Shown: positions 25,300 through 32,468 of the stretch, in pieces
Layout of the letters: each line of letters opens with the position of its first letter
Numbering within the stretch: position 1 is the stretch's first letter
Assembly: GCF_001956855.1 (NCBI RefSeq)
Contig: NZ_MTHD01000009.1
Location: 1 to 39,486 of the forward strand
DNA: 39,486 nt
Source of the DNA: Azonexus hydrophilus
GTDB lineage: Bacteria > Pseudomonadota > Gammaproteobacteria > Burkholderiales > Rhodocyclaceae
Direction of reading: 5' to 3'
Translations under genes and position numbers: made by a program
Notes under the pieces: model-generated
What the model saw: only the letters and a program-made list of their open reading frames with translations
Databases searched by the model: none
Told to the model about the DNA's origin: nothing

Positions 25300-26163
25300 A
25301 TGCCCATGCTGCATGAACTGTTTGTCGCCATTCCTGGCCAATGGGAGAAGGTCATTGCGACCTTCTTCCTGATTGCCGTAGGTGCCGCTCTCTCTCACCT
25401 CTGGGCGCGCTATCTTGTGCGAGGGGAAATTTCCGCCGAGAAGCGTCGGATGCATCTGGTCTGGGCCCGGAACGTCATCTGGTTCCTGGTTTTTTTCGTC
25501 ATCATCTCGGTCTGGGCGTCGACGATTGCCGGTTTTGCCCTGTCCCTAGCAGCGGTTGCCGGGGCCGTCCTGATCGTCAGCAAAGAACTGCTGATGTGCG
25601 TGCTGGGCTATCTTTACATCACCTTCGTCCGGCCGTTCAAGGTAGGTGATCTCATTGAAATCAACCAACTTCATGGCCGGGTCATCGACATCGACATATT
25701 TGCCACGACGTTGGCGGAGTTAGGCTATGCCGGGCAGCAGACCGGCAAGATGGCTGAGTTTCCGAATGGCTTGTTGCTGACCACGCCTTTGAAAAACACA
25801 TCTCTCACCGGAGATTACGTATTGCATCTGTTTCGCATGCCGATCCCCGATGAAGCAATGTGGGATCTTGATCGCGTGGAATCTGCGGCGCTGGCGGCTG
25901 CCGATGAGGCGACACAGACTTGGCAAAGCGAGGCCGAAGCGCATTTCCGCAAAATTTCCGACGAAAGCTTCATCGCTTTTCCCTCTGGCCGCAACAAGAT
26001 TCTGTGGGATTTTTCCGACCCCGAGCAACTAATGCTCGTGATCAGAGTGGCCTGTCCGAGTCATCTGCGGCTGAAAGTGGAGCAGGCCGTGTTTCGCGAT
26101 ACCTGGCGAATATTGAGACCGGGTCAGTTAACCAAACCGCACTGCGACATCAGCGCACAGTAG
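25300..26163 (+). CDS. MscS-type mechanosensitive channel (short form)
   Basis: The product has 287 aa from ATG 25300 (MPMLHELFVAIPGQWEKVIA), chosen because GGAG lies at 25286-25289; ATG 25276 in the same frame lacks a ribosome-binding site. Membrane helices lie near residues 13-35, 55-75 and 80-105. The pore region FALSLAAVAGAVLIVSKELL precedes the MscS beta domain (ITFVRPFKVGDLIEINQLHG). Such channels release solutes on osmotic downshock. The C-terminal ~110 residues are cytoplasmic and less conserved. The stop overlaps the end of the convergent acyltransferase remnant by 14 bp. Confidence 0.87.
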   Translation: MPMLHELFVAIPGQWEKVIATFFLIAVGAALSHLWARYLVRGEISAEKRRMHLVWARNVIWFLVFFVIISVWASTIAGFALSLAAVAGAVLIVSKELLMCVLGYLYITFVRPFKVGDLIEINQLHGRVIDIDIFATTLAELGYAGQQTGKMAEFPNGLLLTTPLKNTSLTGDYVLHLFRMPIPDEAMWDLDRVESAALAAADEATQTWQSEAEAHFRKISDESFIAFPSGRNKILWDFSDPEQLMLVIRVACPSHLRLKVEQAVFRDTWRILRPGQLTKPHCDISAQ

Positions 26164-26940
26164 CGTCCGGTTCACCCGATTGCGCCAGGATGACTGCCCG
26201 CGCGGTGTCGCGCAGTACAAGGGCTGCGTGCCAGTTTGCTCCTGCGGGAATGATCGGTGGATGGACGGTAACCGTCAATTTGCTGTAGCGTGGCCACAGA
26301 CTAAGGTCAGGAAGAAGACGGCGGGTGCCGCTCAAAGTGACAGGAATGACCGGAACATCGGCGCGGGCAGCGGCCAGGAAAGCCCCCATGCGGAAGGGCA
26401 ATACACCGGGCGGTTCACGGAAGGTTCCTTCGGCAAAGACTACAAGGGCGTTGCCTGCTCCAGCCCGCCTCTCCAGTGCATGCGTGTCTTCAACACCGCG
26501 CACAGTATCAAAGCGCTCAACGAAAACTGCGCCTAGGCGTTTCAACGGTATCGCGGCCAGCGGGTGAGCAAGCAATTCCTGTTTGGCAACAAAAGCGAAA
26601 CGTGCGGGTAGCGCAGCCGATTGCTCGTGGCTGGATGCCAGTCGCAGTCAGGGCAAGGCGTGATCCGATTCGGGCGAGACGCCGCGCGGCGAGCGTTGGC
26701 GCAAGCGCTATCGCAACCCAGAAGACCGGTGCCAGGAGGCCGAAAACCATCCACACCCAGAGTCCCCAGAGTGGGCCGGTGAGTTCTATAGCCAATTGCT
26801 CTACCTCAGCGCGAATTGCTTCATTGCCATCCTGCGCCGTACGAGTTTCGGCCAGTACCACCAGGCGCTCGGTCCCGGCGCGCACGCCCGTGACACGACC
26901 GACAGCTTCTTCCAATTCTTGCGGGTAGCTGGAACAGGCG
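26150..26940 (-). pseudogene. Decayed AMP-ligase / PlsC acyltransferase fusion
   Basis: Two overlapping frames together give pieces of one protein type: an acyl-AMP ligase fused to a 1-acylglycerol-3-phosphate acyltransferase. The upstream piece (to about 26620) has GTERLVVLAETRTA from the ligase end, then LWVWMVFGLLAP and LARIGSRLALTATG. The downstream piece has AALPARFAFVAKQELLAHPL, then RLGAVFVERFDTVRG and FAEGTFREPPG. Missing are about 45 residues of ligase C-terminus and the segment holding the acyltransferase NHxxYxD motif; a frame change also lies near 26600-26640. Loss of the catalytic histidine makes it non-functional. Family knowledge supports the fusion; deletion sizes are estimates. 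Confidence 0.75.
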
Positions 26941-27011
26941 CAACATATTGAATTCCAGTGTAGCCAGAATGTCCGTTCGTAATTATGTTCAAGACTTTGG
27001 GGTCACCATTG

Positions 27012-27113
27012 CGTATTACAACAAATAATCAACCATTATCGCGTCTTATATTTGCTACTTTCGCTGCATTGAACTTCGTTTGATTAGTATGTAATATCGT
27101 AATACGTAATACG
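27012..27113. promoter_or_regulatory. Repeated GTAATACG motifs upstream of the KfrA/TnpT-like gene (operator or resolution site)
   Basis: The 190 bp between the acyltransferase remnant and the KfrA-like gene are AT-rich. They carry CGTATTAC (27012-27019, inverted), GTAATATC (27091-27098) and GTAATACG twice (27099-27106 and 27106-27113, sharing one base). The last copies lie about 20 bp before the start codon. KfrA proteins bind their own promoter, and TnpT-type proteins act at resolution sites, so either role fits. Confidence 0.4.
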
Positions 27114-27133
27114 GTATGAAATACGAGGATGCC

Positions 27134-28210
27134 ATGGCCAGAGCAGGAATCTACAAGTCAGAAGTCGTCAGAGCGCGTAACAAGCTGTTGGCGATGGGGC
27201 GCTACCCATCGATCGACGCAATTCGCAGCGAGTTAGGCGATACCGGCTCGAAAGGCACGATTCACCGCTATCTGAAGGAAATCGAAGAAGAGGAAGGCGG
27301 CAGTACCGGTACCCAGGTCGCGGTCAGTGAAGCCATCCAGGATCTGGCTGCCAGGCTCGCAGAACGCCTGCATGAAGAAGCTGATCAGCGTTTGGCGGCT
27401 CTGACCGATAAGCACAAGGCAGAAATTGCGGCGCTGAACGACACCATCGCCACATTACGTAATGAAGTGGAATCCTTTCGCAGCCAGTCTGAACGCCAGG
27501 CCCTGGAGTTGGGTGCAGAGAAAGCAGCCCACAGCGAAATACTAAGCGTGCTCCAAGAAGAGAGAATCGTTCGGGCACAAATGGCTCAGCGCATCCAGGA
27601 CATGGAAGGGCAACTGGTAAAGGAAGAAGCGCACCGTGTGTCGCTGGAGGAAAAGCACCAACACGCCCGCGAGGCACTGGCGCATTTCCGAACCGCAGCG
27701 AAGGAACAACGGGAGCAGGATCAGCGCCAGTTCGAACAGCAGATCCAGTTCTTGCAGGGGGAGTTGCGTAATGCCAAGGAAACGGCAAACGCGAAACAGC
27801 AAGAACTCATCCGCAGTCATGAGGACAATGCCCGTCTATCAAGCGAGCTCACCCATGCGCACAGTGAACTTCATCGACACGATGGCGAAGTACGAACATT
27901 GCGCTCGGTCAAAGAGCAGTTGGCCGTTGCCGAGGTGAAAATCCAACAGTTGACGGATCAGTTGGCGCAAGCCAACGGGCGAGTGTCCGATCTGGACAAG
28001 GAAAACCAAGCGAACCTCTGCAAGCTAAGGGAGAGCATGGAAACGGGGCAGCGGCTGGCAGCCGAACTGATGGCGGCAAAAGCCGTTGCCGCTAGCCACG
28101 AGAAAGTCTTTGAAAAGCTCGCGACATTACAGTCGCCACAGGCGAAGAGCACCAACGCCAAGAAAAATAGCGTTGACAATCAAGATTCGCTTTTTAATTC
28201 AGAAGAGTAG
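27134..28210 (+). CDS. KfrA-N domain coiled-coil protein, TnpT-like cointegrate-resolution factor
   Basis: The product has 358 aa from ATG 27134 (MARAGIYKSEVVRARNKLLA), with GAGG 5 nt before; an upstream ATG at 27116 lacks a site. Residues 1-55 match the KfrA N-terminal DNA-binding domain (YPSIDAIRSELGDTGSKGTI, then HRYLKE). Residues about 70-320 are one long charged coiled coil without proline breaks. Plasmid KfrA proteins do this job in partition. In the Tn4651 branch of Tn3 elements, a similar protein, TnpT, assists the tyrosine recombinase TnpS. Its stop is 8 bp from the right inverted repeat, so it belongs to the transposon core. The partner recombinase lies 19 kb away. Confidence 0.85.
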   Translation: MARAGIYKSEVVRARNKLLAMGRYPSIDAIRSELGDTGSKGTIHRYLKEIEEEEGGSTGTQVAVSEAIQDLAARLAERLHEEADQRLAALTDKHKAEIAALNDTIATLRNEVESFRSQSERQALELGAEKAAHSEILSVLQEERIVRAQMAQRIQDMEGQLVKEEAHRVSLEEKHQHAREALAHFRTAAKEQREQDQRQFEQQIQFLQGELRNAKETANAKQQELIRSHEDNARLSSELTHAHSELHRHDGEVRTLRSVKEQLAVAEVKIQQLTDQLAQANGRVSDLDKENQANLCKLRESMETGQRLAAELMAAKAVAASHEKVFEKLATLQSPQAKSTNAKKNSVDNQDSLFNSEE

Positions 28211-28218
28211 GCAGTTTT

Positions 28219-28251
28219 CGGGGAATTTTTCATGATTCCCGGCCGACCCTC
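28219..28251 (-). repeat. Right terminal inverted repeat of the Tn3-family transposon
   Basis: The reverse complement begins GAGGGTCGGCCGGGAATCAT and continues GAAAAATTCCCCG. It matches 4022-4054 at 32 of 33 positions. TAACC follows at 28252-28256, the second copy of the target duplication. Confidence 0.92.
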
Positions 28252-28256
28252 TAACC
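28252..28256. repeat. Target-site duplication, right copy (TAACC)
   Basis: TAACC directly abuts the right inverted repeat and is identical to 4017-4021. Confidence 0.9.
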
Positions 28257-28334
28257 CGGCCTCAACCTCGTTCCCTTCGGTTGCTGGATGCTCCGCGATA
28301 AAGCTGCGTTGCGTCGATTAGCTCTATGTTGAGC
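28252..28334 (+). repeat. attC-like site, copy A, split by the transposon
   Basis: If the transposon and one TAACC copy are removed, GCCTAACC (4014-4021) joins CGGCCTCAACC (28257 on). The site then runs to GTTGAGC (28328-28334). GCCTAAC and GTTGAGC fit the RYYYAAC and GTTRRRY end boxes of integron attC sites and pair with each other at 6 of 7 positions counting one G.T. The body (28263-28313) resembles repeats at 231-283 and, on the other strand, 489-519. It starts 8 bp after the stop of the PIN-like gene. No integrase gene is in the window. Confidence 0.45.
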
Positions 28335-28416
28335 ATCCGCTTTGATAAGCGAGCGTGTAAGAATTTTTGTGTAAACGGTCATTTGGCAGGAAACCACCGC
28401 GCCTCAAGGAGCGATG

Positions 28417-28560
28417 ATGGCCGTAGCAAAGAAAGCAGCCCCCAAGGAGTTGCTGGACAGCCTGCTGGCTGACTATCGGAAACCGGAAGACCTGATTGGC
28501 GAGAACGGCTTGCTCAAGCAACTCACCAAGTTACTGGTTGAGAAAGCATTGGAAGCGGCG
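28417..28560 (+). pseudogene. IS256-family transposase, N-terminal fragment
   Basis: An AAGGAG site precedes ATG 28414/28417. The frame gives MAVAKKAAPKELLDSLLADY, RKPEDLIGENGLLKQLTKLL and VEKALEAA, the conserved start of IS256/Mutator-type transposases (about 400 aa when whole). Similarity stops after about 48 codons, and the frame ends in unrelated residues at 28608. The stretch at 28350-28380 (GTGTAAGAATTTTTGTGTAA) probably belongs to the left end of the same element. AACGGTCATT recurs at about 28375 and 28610, at both edges of the scrap, which may mark an internal deletion. From here to 28686 nothing else is seen. Confidence 0.75.
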
Positions 28561-28685
28561 CCAACGCACCTGGCAAGTAGTGCCTTCAATTTCCGTTACT
28601 CGGCCTGAACGGTCATTCGACCAGCGTCAATTGAGTGGCGGCTAACGGGCAATCGACTCATTCAAATGAGAATTGGGGACGCAGG

Positions 28686-28952
28686 TCACTTGGCATTTGC
28701 GGTCGATTTCGGCCGCCCAGCCTTGAGGTGTTCGACATAAGTTGCCGCTGATTGAAGCTCATCTTGCCGCATACGCTCCAATGCAGCCAATCCGATACGG
28801 ACCACCTCGCTCCTGTTCAGGATGTGGCCCTTCCTTCCAAATTCAACCTGAAGCCTATCGAGCTGTTCTAGGCAGCTACTTGGCAAAGAAAAGGTTGCTC
28901 TTATGACCTTTGCGCCGTTTGTCTTCGGGGTTTTTTCTTCAAAATCTTCCAT
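28686..28952 (-). CDS. Ribbon-helix-helix (CopG/RHH-type) regulator
   Basis: The product has 88 aa. The core VIRATFSLPSSCLEQLDRLQ, followed by LNRSEVVRIGLAALERMRQD, is a ribbon-helix-helix fold: one strand (RATFSLP) and two helices, the second with the typical SEVVR.GL. It is divergent from the C5-methyltransferase gene across 56 bp that hold a palindrome, so it probably controls that gene and itself. No toxin gene follows it, so an antitoxin role is less likely. The start has no clear ribosome-binding site. Confidence 0.8.
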   Translation of the reverse strand: MEDFEEKTPKTNGAKVIRATFSLPSSCLEQLDRLQVEFGRKGHILNRSEVVRIGLAALERMRQDELQSAATYVEHLKAGRPKSTANAK

Positions 28953-28954
28953 AA

Positions 28955-28969
28955 CATAAATATATTATG
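28955..28969. promoter_or_regulatory. Palindromic operator between the RHH gene and the methyltransferase
   Basis: CATAA (28955-28959) and TTATG (28965-28969) form a perfect 5-bp dyad with a 5-nt ATATA centre, 2 bp outside the RHH start codon. The surrounding DNA is very AT-rich and must contain both divergent promoters. Dyads like this are normal binding sites for ribbon-helix-helix dimers. Confidence 0.45.
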
Positions 28970-29008
28970 CAATAATAAGAACAGTCAACAATTCTAGGCA
29001 TCACGCCA

Positions 29009-29977
29009 ATGATCACTACGATTGATTTGTTTGCCGGCGCGGGTTTGATGACTGAGGGGTTTCGCCAGTCCGGTTTTCGGTCGATTTTTGCGGCTGAAGC
29101 TGACCATCGCGCCGTCGCAAGCTTCAACAAAAATATTGAGAACGTTGCGAGAGTCTGGGACGTGCGTAAGGTGGATGCTTCGCTTCAGTCTCAGGTGATT
29201 CTCGCCGGTCCGCCCTGCCAAGGCTTTAGCACACTGGGCAAGCGCGATAGCAATGACGAACGAAACAAGCTATCGCTTACCGTTCTTCCATGGATAAAGT
29301 CGGCCAATCCAAGTGTGGTTGTAATTGAGAACGTGCCCCAGTTTGTCGAATCAATCTATTGGAAGAGGATCAAGAGGGCTGCAAAGAGAGAGGGTTACGA
29401 AAGTTGCCATTGGATTCTGAATGCCGCTGATTTTGGGGTGCCGCAGCGGCGCATCAGGGCATTTTGCATCCTCTCTCGAATCGGATTGCCGACGCAACCG
29501 GAACCAACACACGAAATACCCGTGACCGTGCGCCAAGCGTTCTCAGGCCTCTCCTGTAATCCAACAGATCTAAACCAGCACATCGCCCCAATGCCGAAAG
29601 GTGTGGCGTACGAGCGCATTAAGATAATTCCGCCGAACGGAGATAAGCGTGATGTGCTGCGCCTTGCAGCGCATCTATGCCCCCCTAGTTGGGAAAAAAT
29701 TGGAGCGCAAGCTGTCGACGTATGGGGTCGAATGAATTTTGATGAGCCATCGAATACTGTGCGCTGCTCTTTTCAGAACCCCTCCAAGGGGCGATATCTG
29801 CATCCGGCAGAGAATAGAGTCATAACAATCCGTGAAGGCGCGCGCCTTCAAGGTGTGCCCGACGAATGGGTTTTCGTGGGAGACAGAACTTCCATGGCCC
29901 GTCAAATCGGCAATGGTGTTCCAGTGCCCTTGGCCAAGGTCGTTGCGAATTCCATTCGGAGGCTCTTTATCCCTTAG
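29009..29977 (+). CDS. DNA (cytosine-5-)-methyltransferase
   Basis: The product has 322 aa, on the short side for C5-methyltransferases. The conserved motifs are in order: I DLFAGAG (6-12), IV PPCQGFS (68-74, catalytic Cys70), VI ENV (107-109), VIII FGVPQRRIRAF, IX/X REGARLQGVPDEWVF and QIGNGVPVPLAKVV. The variable target-recognition part between VIII and IX is short, so the recognised DNA sequence cannot be predicted. A rho-independent terminator follows. The next gene encodes a GHKL ATPase with a nuclease-like domain, which suggests a restriction-modification pair. GC content is lower than in the backbone. Confidence 0.95.
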   Translation: MITTIDLFAGAGLMTEGFRQSGFRSIFAAEADHRAVASFNKNIENVARVWDVRKVDASLQSQVILAGPPCQGFSTLGKRDSNDERNKLSLTVLPWIKSANPSVVVIENVPQFVESIYWKRIKRAAKREGYESCHWILNAADFGVPQRRIRAFCILSRIGLPTQPEPTHEIPVTVRQAFSGLSCNPTDLNQHIAPMPKGVAYERIKIIPPNGDKRDVLRLAAHLCPPSWEKIGAQAVDVWGRMNFDEPSNTVRCSFQNPSKGRYLHPAENRVITIREGARLQGVPDEWVFVGDRTSMARQIGNGVPVPLAKVVANSIRRLFIP

Positions 29978-30005
29978 GCCAACAATTCCGATTTTGTCCT
30001 GAGGT

Positions 30006-30042
30006 AGGCTTGCTTATCCAATCCGGAAGCAGGCCTTTTTTT
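30006..30042 (+). terminator. Rho-independent terminator after the methyltransferase gene
   Basis: AGGCTTGCTT (30006-30015) pairs with AAGCAGGCCT (30027-30036) over ten positions, one of them G.T. The loop is 11 nt, and the stem runs into seven T residues (30036-30042). It lies 29 bp after the methyltransferase stop. The GHKL gene must therefore have its own promoter or depend on readthrough. Confidence 0.8.
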
Positions 30043-30101
30043 CTTGAGGCAGAACGTGGGCTATCATTGCGTCATAACCGATATCTATCAAGGAATTTGC
30101 G

Positions 30102-32327
30102 ATGACCCTGGGTGCGGAAAGCCAGTTGCAGTTGCTAGGTGCTACCTGTTCGAAGGAAAAACCGAATGAGTTCGAGATGGTCATCCAAGGTGGCATGTTG
30201 GATGCGCTCGGTATCAACATGTACTCGACACTGGCCAAGAGCATGGTTGAATTCGTGGCCAATTCTCACGACAGCGAGGCTGGCTACGTAAATATCTCGA
30301 TCCCCTTTGACCGCATTCTTTCGGCTCGCGCCCTAGTCCGAGCGGAAGCGAAGAAAGCTGTTGCAGCCGGCAAGATGGAGCCTTTTACTGTACTGCTGCT
30401 TCCATTGCCGGACGATATCAAAATCGAGATCACAGATGACGGGCACGGAATGGATCCGGCGGATGTGCAGCATAAATTTCTTCCGGTTAATCGGAAACGC
30501 CGACTAGACAACGGTTCGGGAAAGGAAAGCAATCTAAACTCCGAGTCCGGAAAACGCAAAGTTATGGGCAGAAAAGGCCTTGGAAAATTAGCTGGATTTG
30601 GGGTCGCGGAAAAAATCACTATTAAAACAAAGCGTGCTGAAGACGATTTTTGGACTGTCTTTGAAATGGACTATGCCAAGCTCTCCGAGGCTCCGAATCT
30701 CGCTGGCGTTACCATCCCCGCAACATACCAGACGGGGACGCCAGCGGAAAAGGGAACGATCATCACCTTGTCCCGTCTTCGCTGCGATGCATTGAAACGT
30801 GGAGAGACAGACCTGCGTTCGACTCTGAACCAAAATTTCTTCGGAATTCGCTCGGAAGATTTTGCGATAAAGATCAACGGAAACACGCTTTCCACGCCGC
30901 CCGTCGAATACTCCTTCACGTTTCCTACCGAGCGCCCCCATGATGGCTTCGCCCGCACAGTCGTTGAGGTTGAGGAAGTCGGAAACATCGCTTTTGATTA
31001 TGTTGTGAAATTTCGAACCCCTGGGGATAGCCTCAAGAACGATCAACGTGGTGCCCGCATTTATTGCCACAATCGGTTAGCCGCAGGCCCTTCTCTCTTC
31101 GGTCTGCCATCGGGGGTGCACAATTTCCATGGTCAGGACTACATGGAATGTATTGTCCAGGCAGATCAACTTGACGAGATCGGTGTCGACTTGGTCAGTA
31201 CCGACCGTACACAGTTGAAAGGGGAAAGCGAGGTTGTCATTGCCTTCATGGATCGAATCACTGACATATTAAGGCGAGCCTTGAATGCCCACTACAAGTT
31301 CAAGGAAGGCATAGTCGATCAGGAGATCGTTGAAAAAAACCCTGGCTGGTTGCGACTTGTCGACAGCATGGATAAGAAAACCCGAGAGCCTGCAAAAAAA
31401 TTGCTCCGAACACTGGGTTCGCAGTTCGGCGTTGGGTCTAGAGAGTTTAACGAGATCGCCCCCTTGGTCATGAACACGATGAATGCCGGAGAAGTGCTGG
31501 TGCGACTGATCGAGGTTGGAACAAGCGCCAAAGAAATCAATGAAATTGCTGCTGCACTCTTGGACCTGGCGGAGGTCGAAAAAAGCCAAGCGCTGACCAT
31601 CTTCAGAGGCAAGCTCAGCGCTATTCACGCATTACGCCAGTTGATCAACAAGGGCAAAGAAGAGTGGAGAAAAAAACAATTCGAAGAGGAACTCCACACC
31701 CTTTTGAAGAGGAATCCTTGGCTTATCCGCCAGGAGTTCTCCAACCACCTGACCTCCAATCAGACGCTTGAAACGCTATGTTCGGAGTTGGCAAATGAAC
31801 TTGGAGTAGATCATTTCGCCGAAGACAGTCCCAAAAAGGCTAATCTTCGCCCGGACTTGGTTTTCCTGATGAACGATCCAAATTTTCACGAACTCGTCAT
31901 CGTCGAGTTGAAGTCCCCAACCATCCCTCTTGAGATTGATCATTTAACGCAATTGATGGGATACATCTCTGATGCTGAAGCTTGGATCAAACGCAAGTTT
32001 CACCATGATGTACGGGTAACTGGTTACTTAATTGGAACTCGAGAAGAGCCCGAAAAACGAACTCGTGATGCCATTACGCTCGAAAATCAGATTGCTAAGG
32101 CGGGGCCAACAACCGAATGGAAGGTTTACGACCTTCACGAACTACTCCGTAACACCGAAGGAGCCCATGCGGATATGATCAAAGCGATAGAGAATGATCT
32201 TGGTGAAGACCACGTCCTTATCATCCCCAAAAGCCCTACAGCGTTAGCCTCTGCGTCGTCCGATGAAAATGCGGAATCGGTGGCACCATCGGCAGCGGAA
32301 AATGCTGCGACGACTACTCCAAGCTAA
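30102..32327 (+). CDS. GHKL (MORC/MutL-like) ATPase fused to a PD-(D/E)XK nuclease-like domain
   Basis: The product has 741 aa. The N-terminal GHKL ATPase has the N box with Glu50, Asn54 and Asp57 (VEFVANSHD), the G1 box DDGHGM (112-117) and the G2 box GRKGLGK (156-162). A transducer-like middle part follows, then a helical region (about 430-540). Near the C-terminus, RPDLVF (Asp585) and VIVELK (Glu602, Lys604) fit the PD-(D/E)XK nuclease core. The last 40 residues are low-complexity. AAGGAA precedes ATG 30102. Known work on bacterial MutL/MORC-like ATPases in restriction-modification operons supports a role as the restriction or effector arm for the neighbouring C5-methyltransferase. Cleavage itself is inferred. 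Confidence 0.85.
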   Translation: MTLGAESQLQLLGATCSKEKPNEFEMVIQGGMLDALGINMYSTLAKSMVEFVANSHDSEAGYVNISIPFDRILSARALVRAEAKKAVAAGKMEPFTVLLLPLPDDIKIEITDDGHGMDPADVQHKFLPVNRKRRLDNGSGKESNLNSESGKRKVMGRKGLGKLAGFGVAEKITIKTKRAEDDFWTVFEMDYAKLSEAPNLAGVTIPATYQTGTPAEKGTIITLSRLRCDALKRGETDLRSTLNQNFFGIRSEDFAIKINGNTLSTPPVEYSFTFPTERPHDGFARTVVEVEEVGNIAFDYVVKFRTPGDSLKNDQRGARIYCHNRLAAGPSLFGLPSGVHNFHGQDYMECIVQADQLDEIGVDLVSTDRTQLKGESEVVIAFMDRITDILRRALNAHYKFKEGIVDQEIVEKNPGWLRLVDSMDKKTREPAKKLLRTLGSQFGVGSREFNEIAPLVMNTMNAGEVLVRLIEVGTSAKEINEIAAALLDLAEVEKSQALTIFRGKLSAIHALRQLINKGKEEWRKKQFEEELHTLLKRNPWLIRQEFSNHLTSNQTLETLCSELANELGVDHFAEDSPKKANLRPDLVFLMNDPNFHELVIVELKSPTIPLEIDHLTQLMGYISDAEAWIKRKFHHDVRVTGYLIGTREEPEKRTRDAITLENQIAKAGPTTEWKVYDLHELLRNTEGAHADMIKAIENDLGEDHVLIIPKSPTALASASSDENAESVAPSAAENAATTTPS

Positions 32328-32351
32328 GCGGTTATCTAAAATTTAGTTGCC

Positions 32352-32374
32352 GGGCAGCGAATAGCGGGCTGCCC
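32352..32374. terminator. Stem-loop after the GHKL gene, probable terminator
   Basis: GGGCAGC (32352-32358) pairs perfectly with GCTGCCC (32368-32374) around a 9-nt loop, 25 bp after the GHKL stop. It is followed by TTACCT and not by a clean T run, so termination may be weak or rho-assisted. Confidence 0.5.
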
Positions 32375-32408
32375 TTACCTATCGCTTTAGAGCATGGACA
32401 GCCCAGAC

Positions 32409-32468
32409 ATTCGCAGCTAGCCTAGTTAATTCGCATTTAGCGTTATCTATTCGCACATAGTAAGGTTG
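32409..32468 (+). repeat. Three direct repeats with exact 20-bp period at the comEC junction
   Basis: ATTCGCA occurs at 32409, 32429 and 32449. The extended units are ATTCGCAGCTAGC, ATTCGCATTTAGC and ATTCGCACATAG, giving a consensus ATTCGCANNTAG(C). The array lies between the GHKL stem-loop and the point where comEC reading begins to look native (about 32470-32480). Evenly spaced short repeats at an element end resemble transposase-binding arrays of Tn7- or Tn5053-like elements. No such transposase is in the window. Confidence 0.6.

Larger units (their letters stand above)
4022..28251. mobile_element. Complete 24.2-kb Tn3-family transposon carrying stress and transport genes
   Basis: Both ends carry the same sequence in opposite orientation, beginning GAGGGTCGGCCGGGAATCAT; 32 of 33 positions match. 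The element is bracketed by a perfect 5-bp duplication. It encodes a full-length Tn3-type transposase and a tyrosine recombinase at the left, and a KfrA/TnpT-like protein at the right whose stop is 8 bp from the right repeat. About 19 kb of cargo lies between: two LysR genes, two HPF genes, SbtA/SbtB-like proteins, BioD, Usp, CBS, TerB-like proteins, a chemoreceptor, a cyclic-di-GMP enzyme, a P-type ATPase, PsiE, MscS and a decayed acyltransferase. There is no antibiotic or mercury resistance gene. It sits in an attC-like site. Confidence 0.93.

Noticed and set aside
28686..28952. RHH gene as the antitoxin of a toxin-antitoxin pair
   Set aside because: No small toxin-like ORF lies downstream or overlaps. 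The gene is divergent from the methyltransferase and is better seen as its regulator.
32409..32468. CRISPR array
   Set aside because: There are only three short units of 20-bp period with no spacers of 30 bp and no cas genes. A terminal binding-site array is a better explanation.
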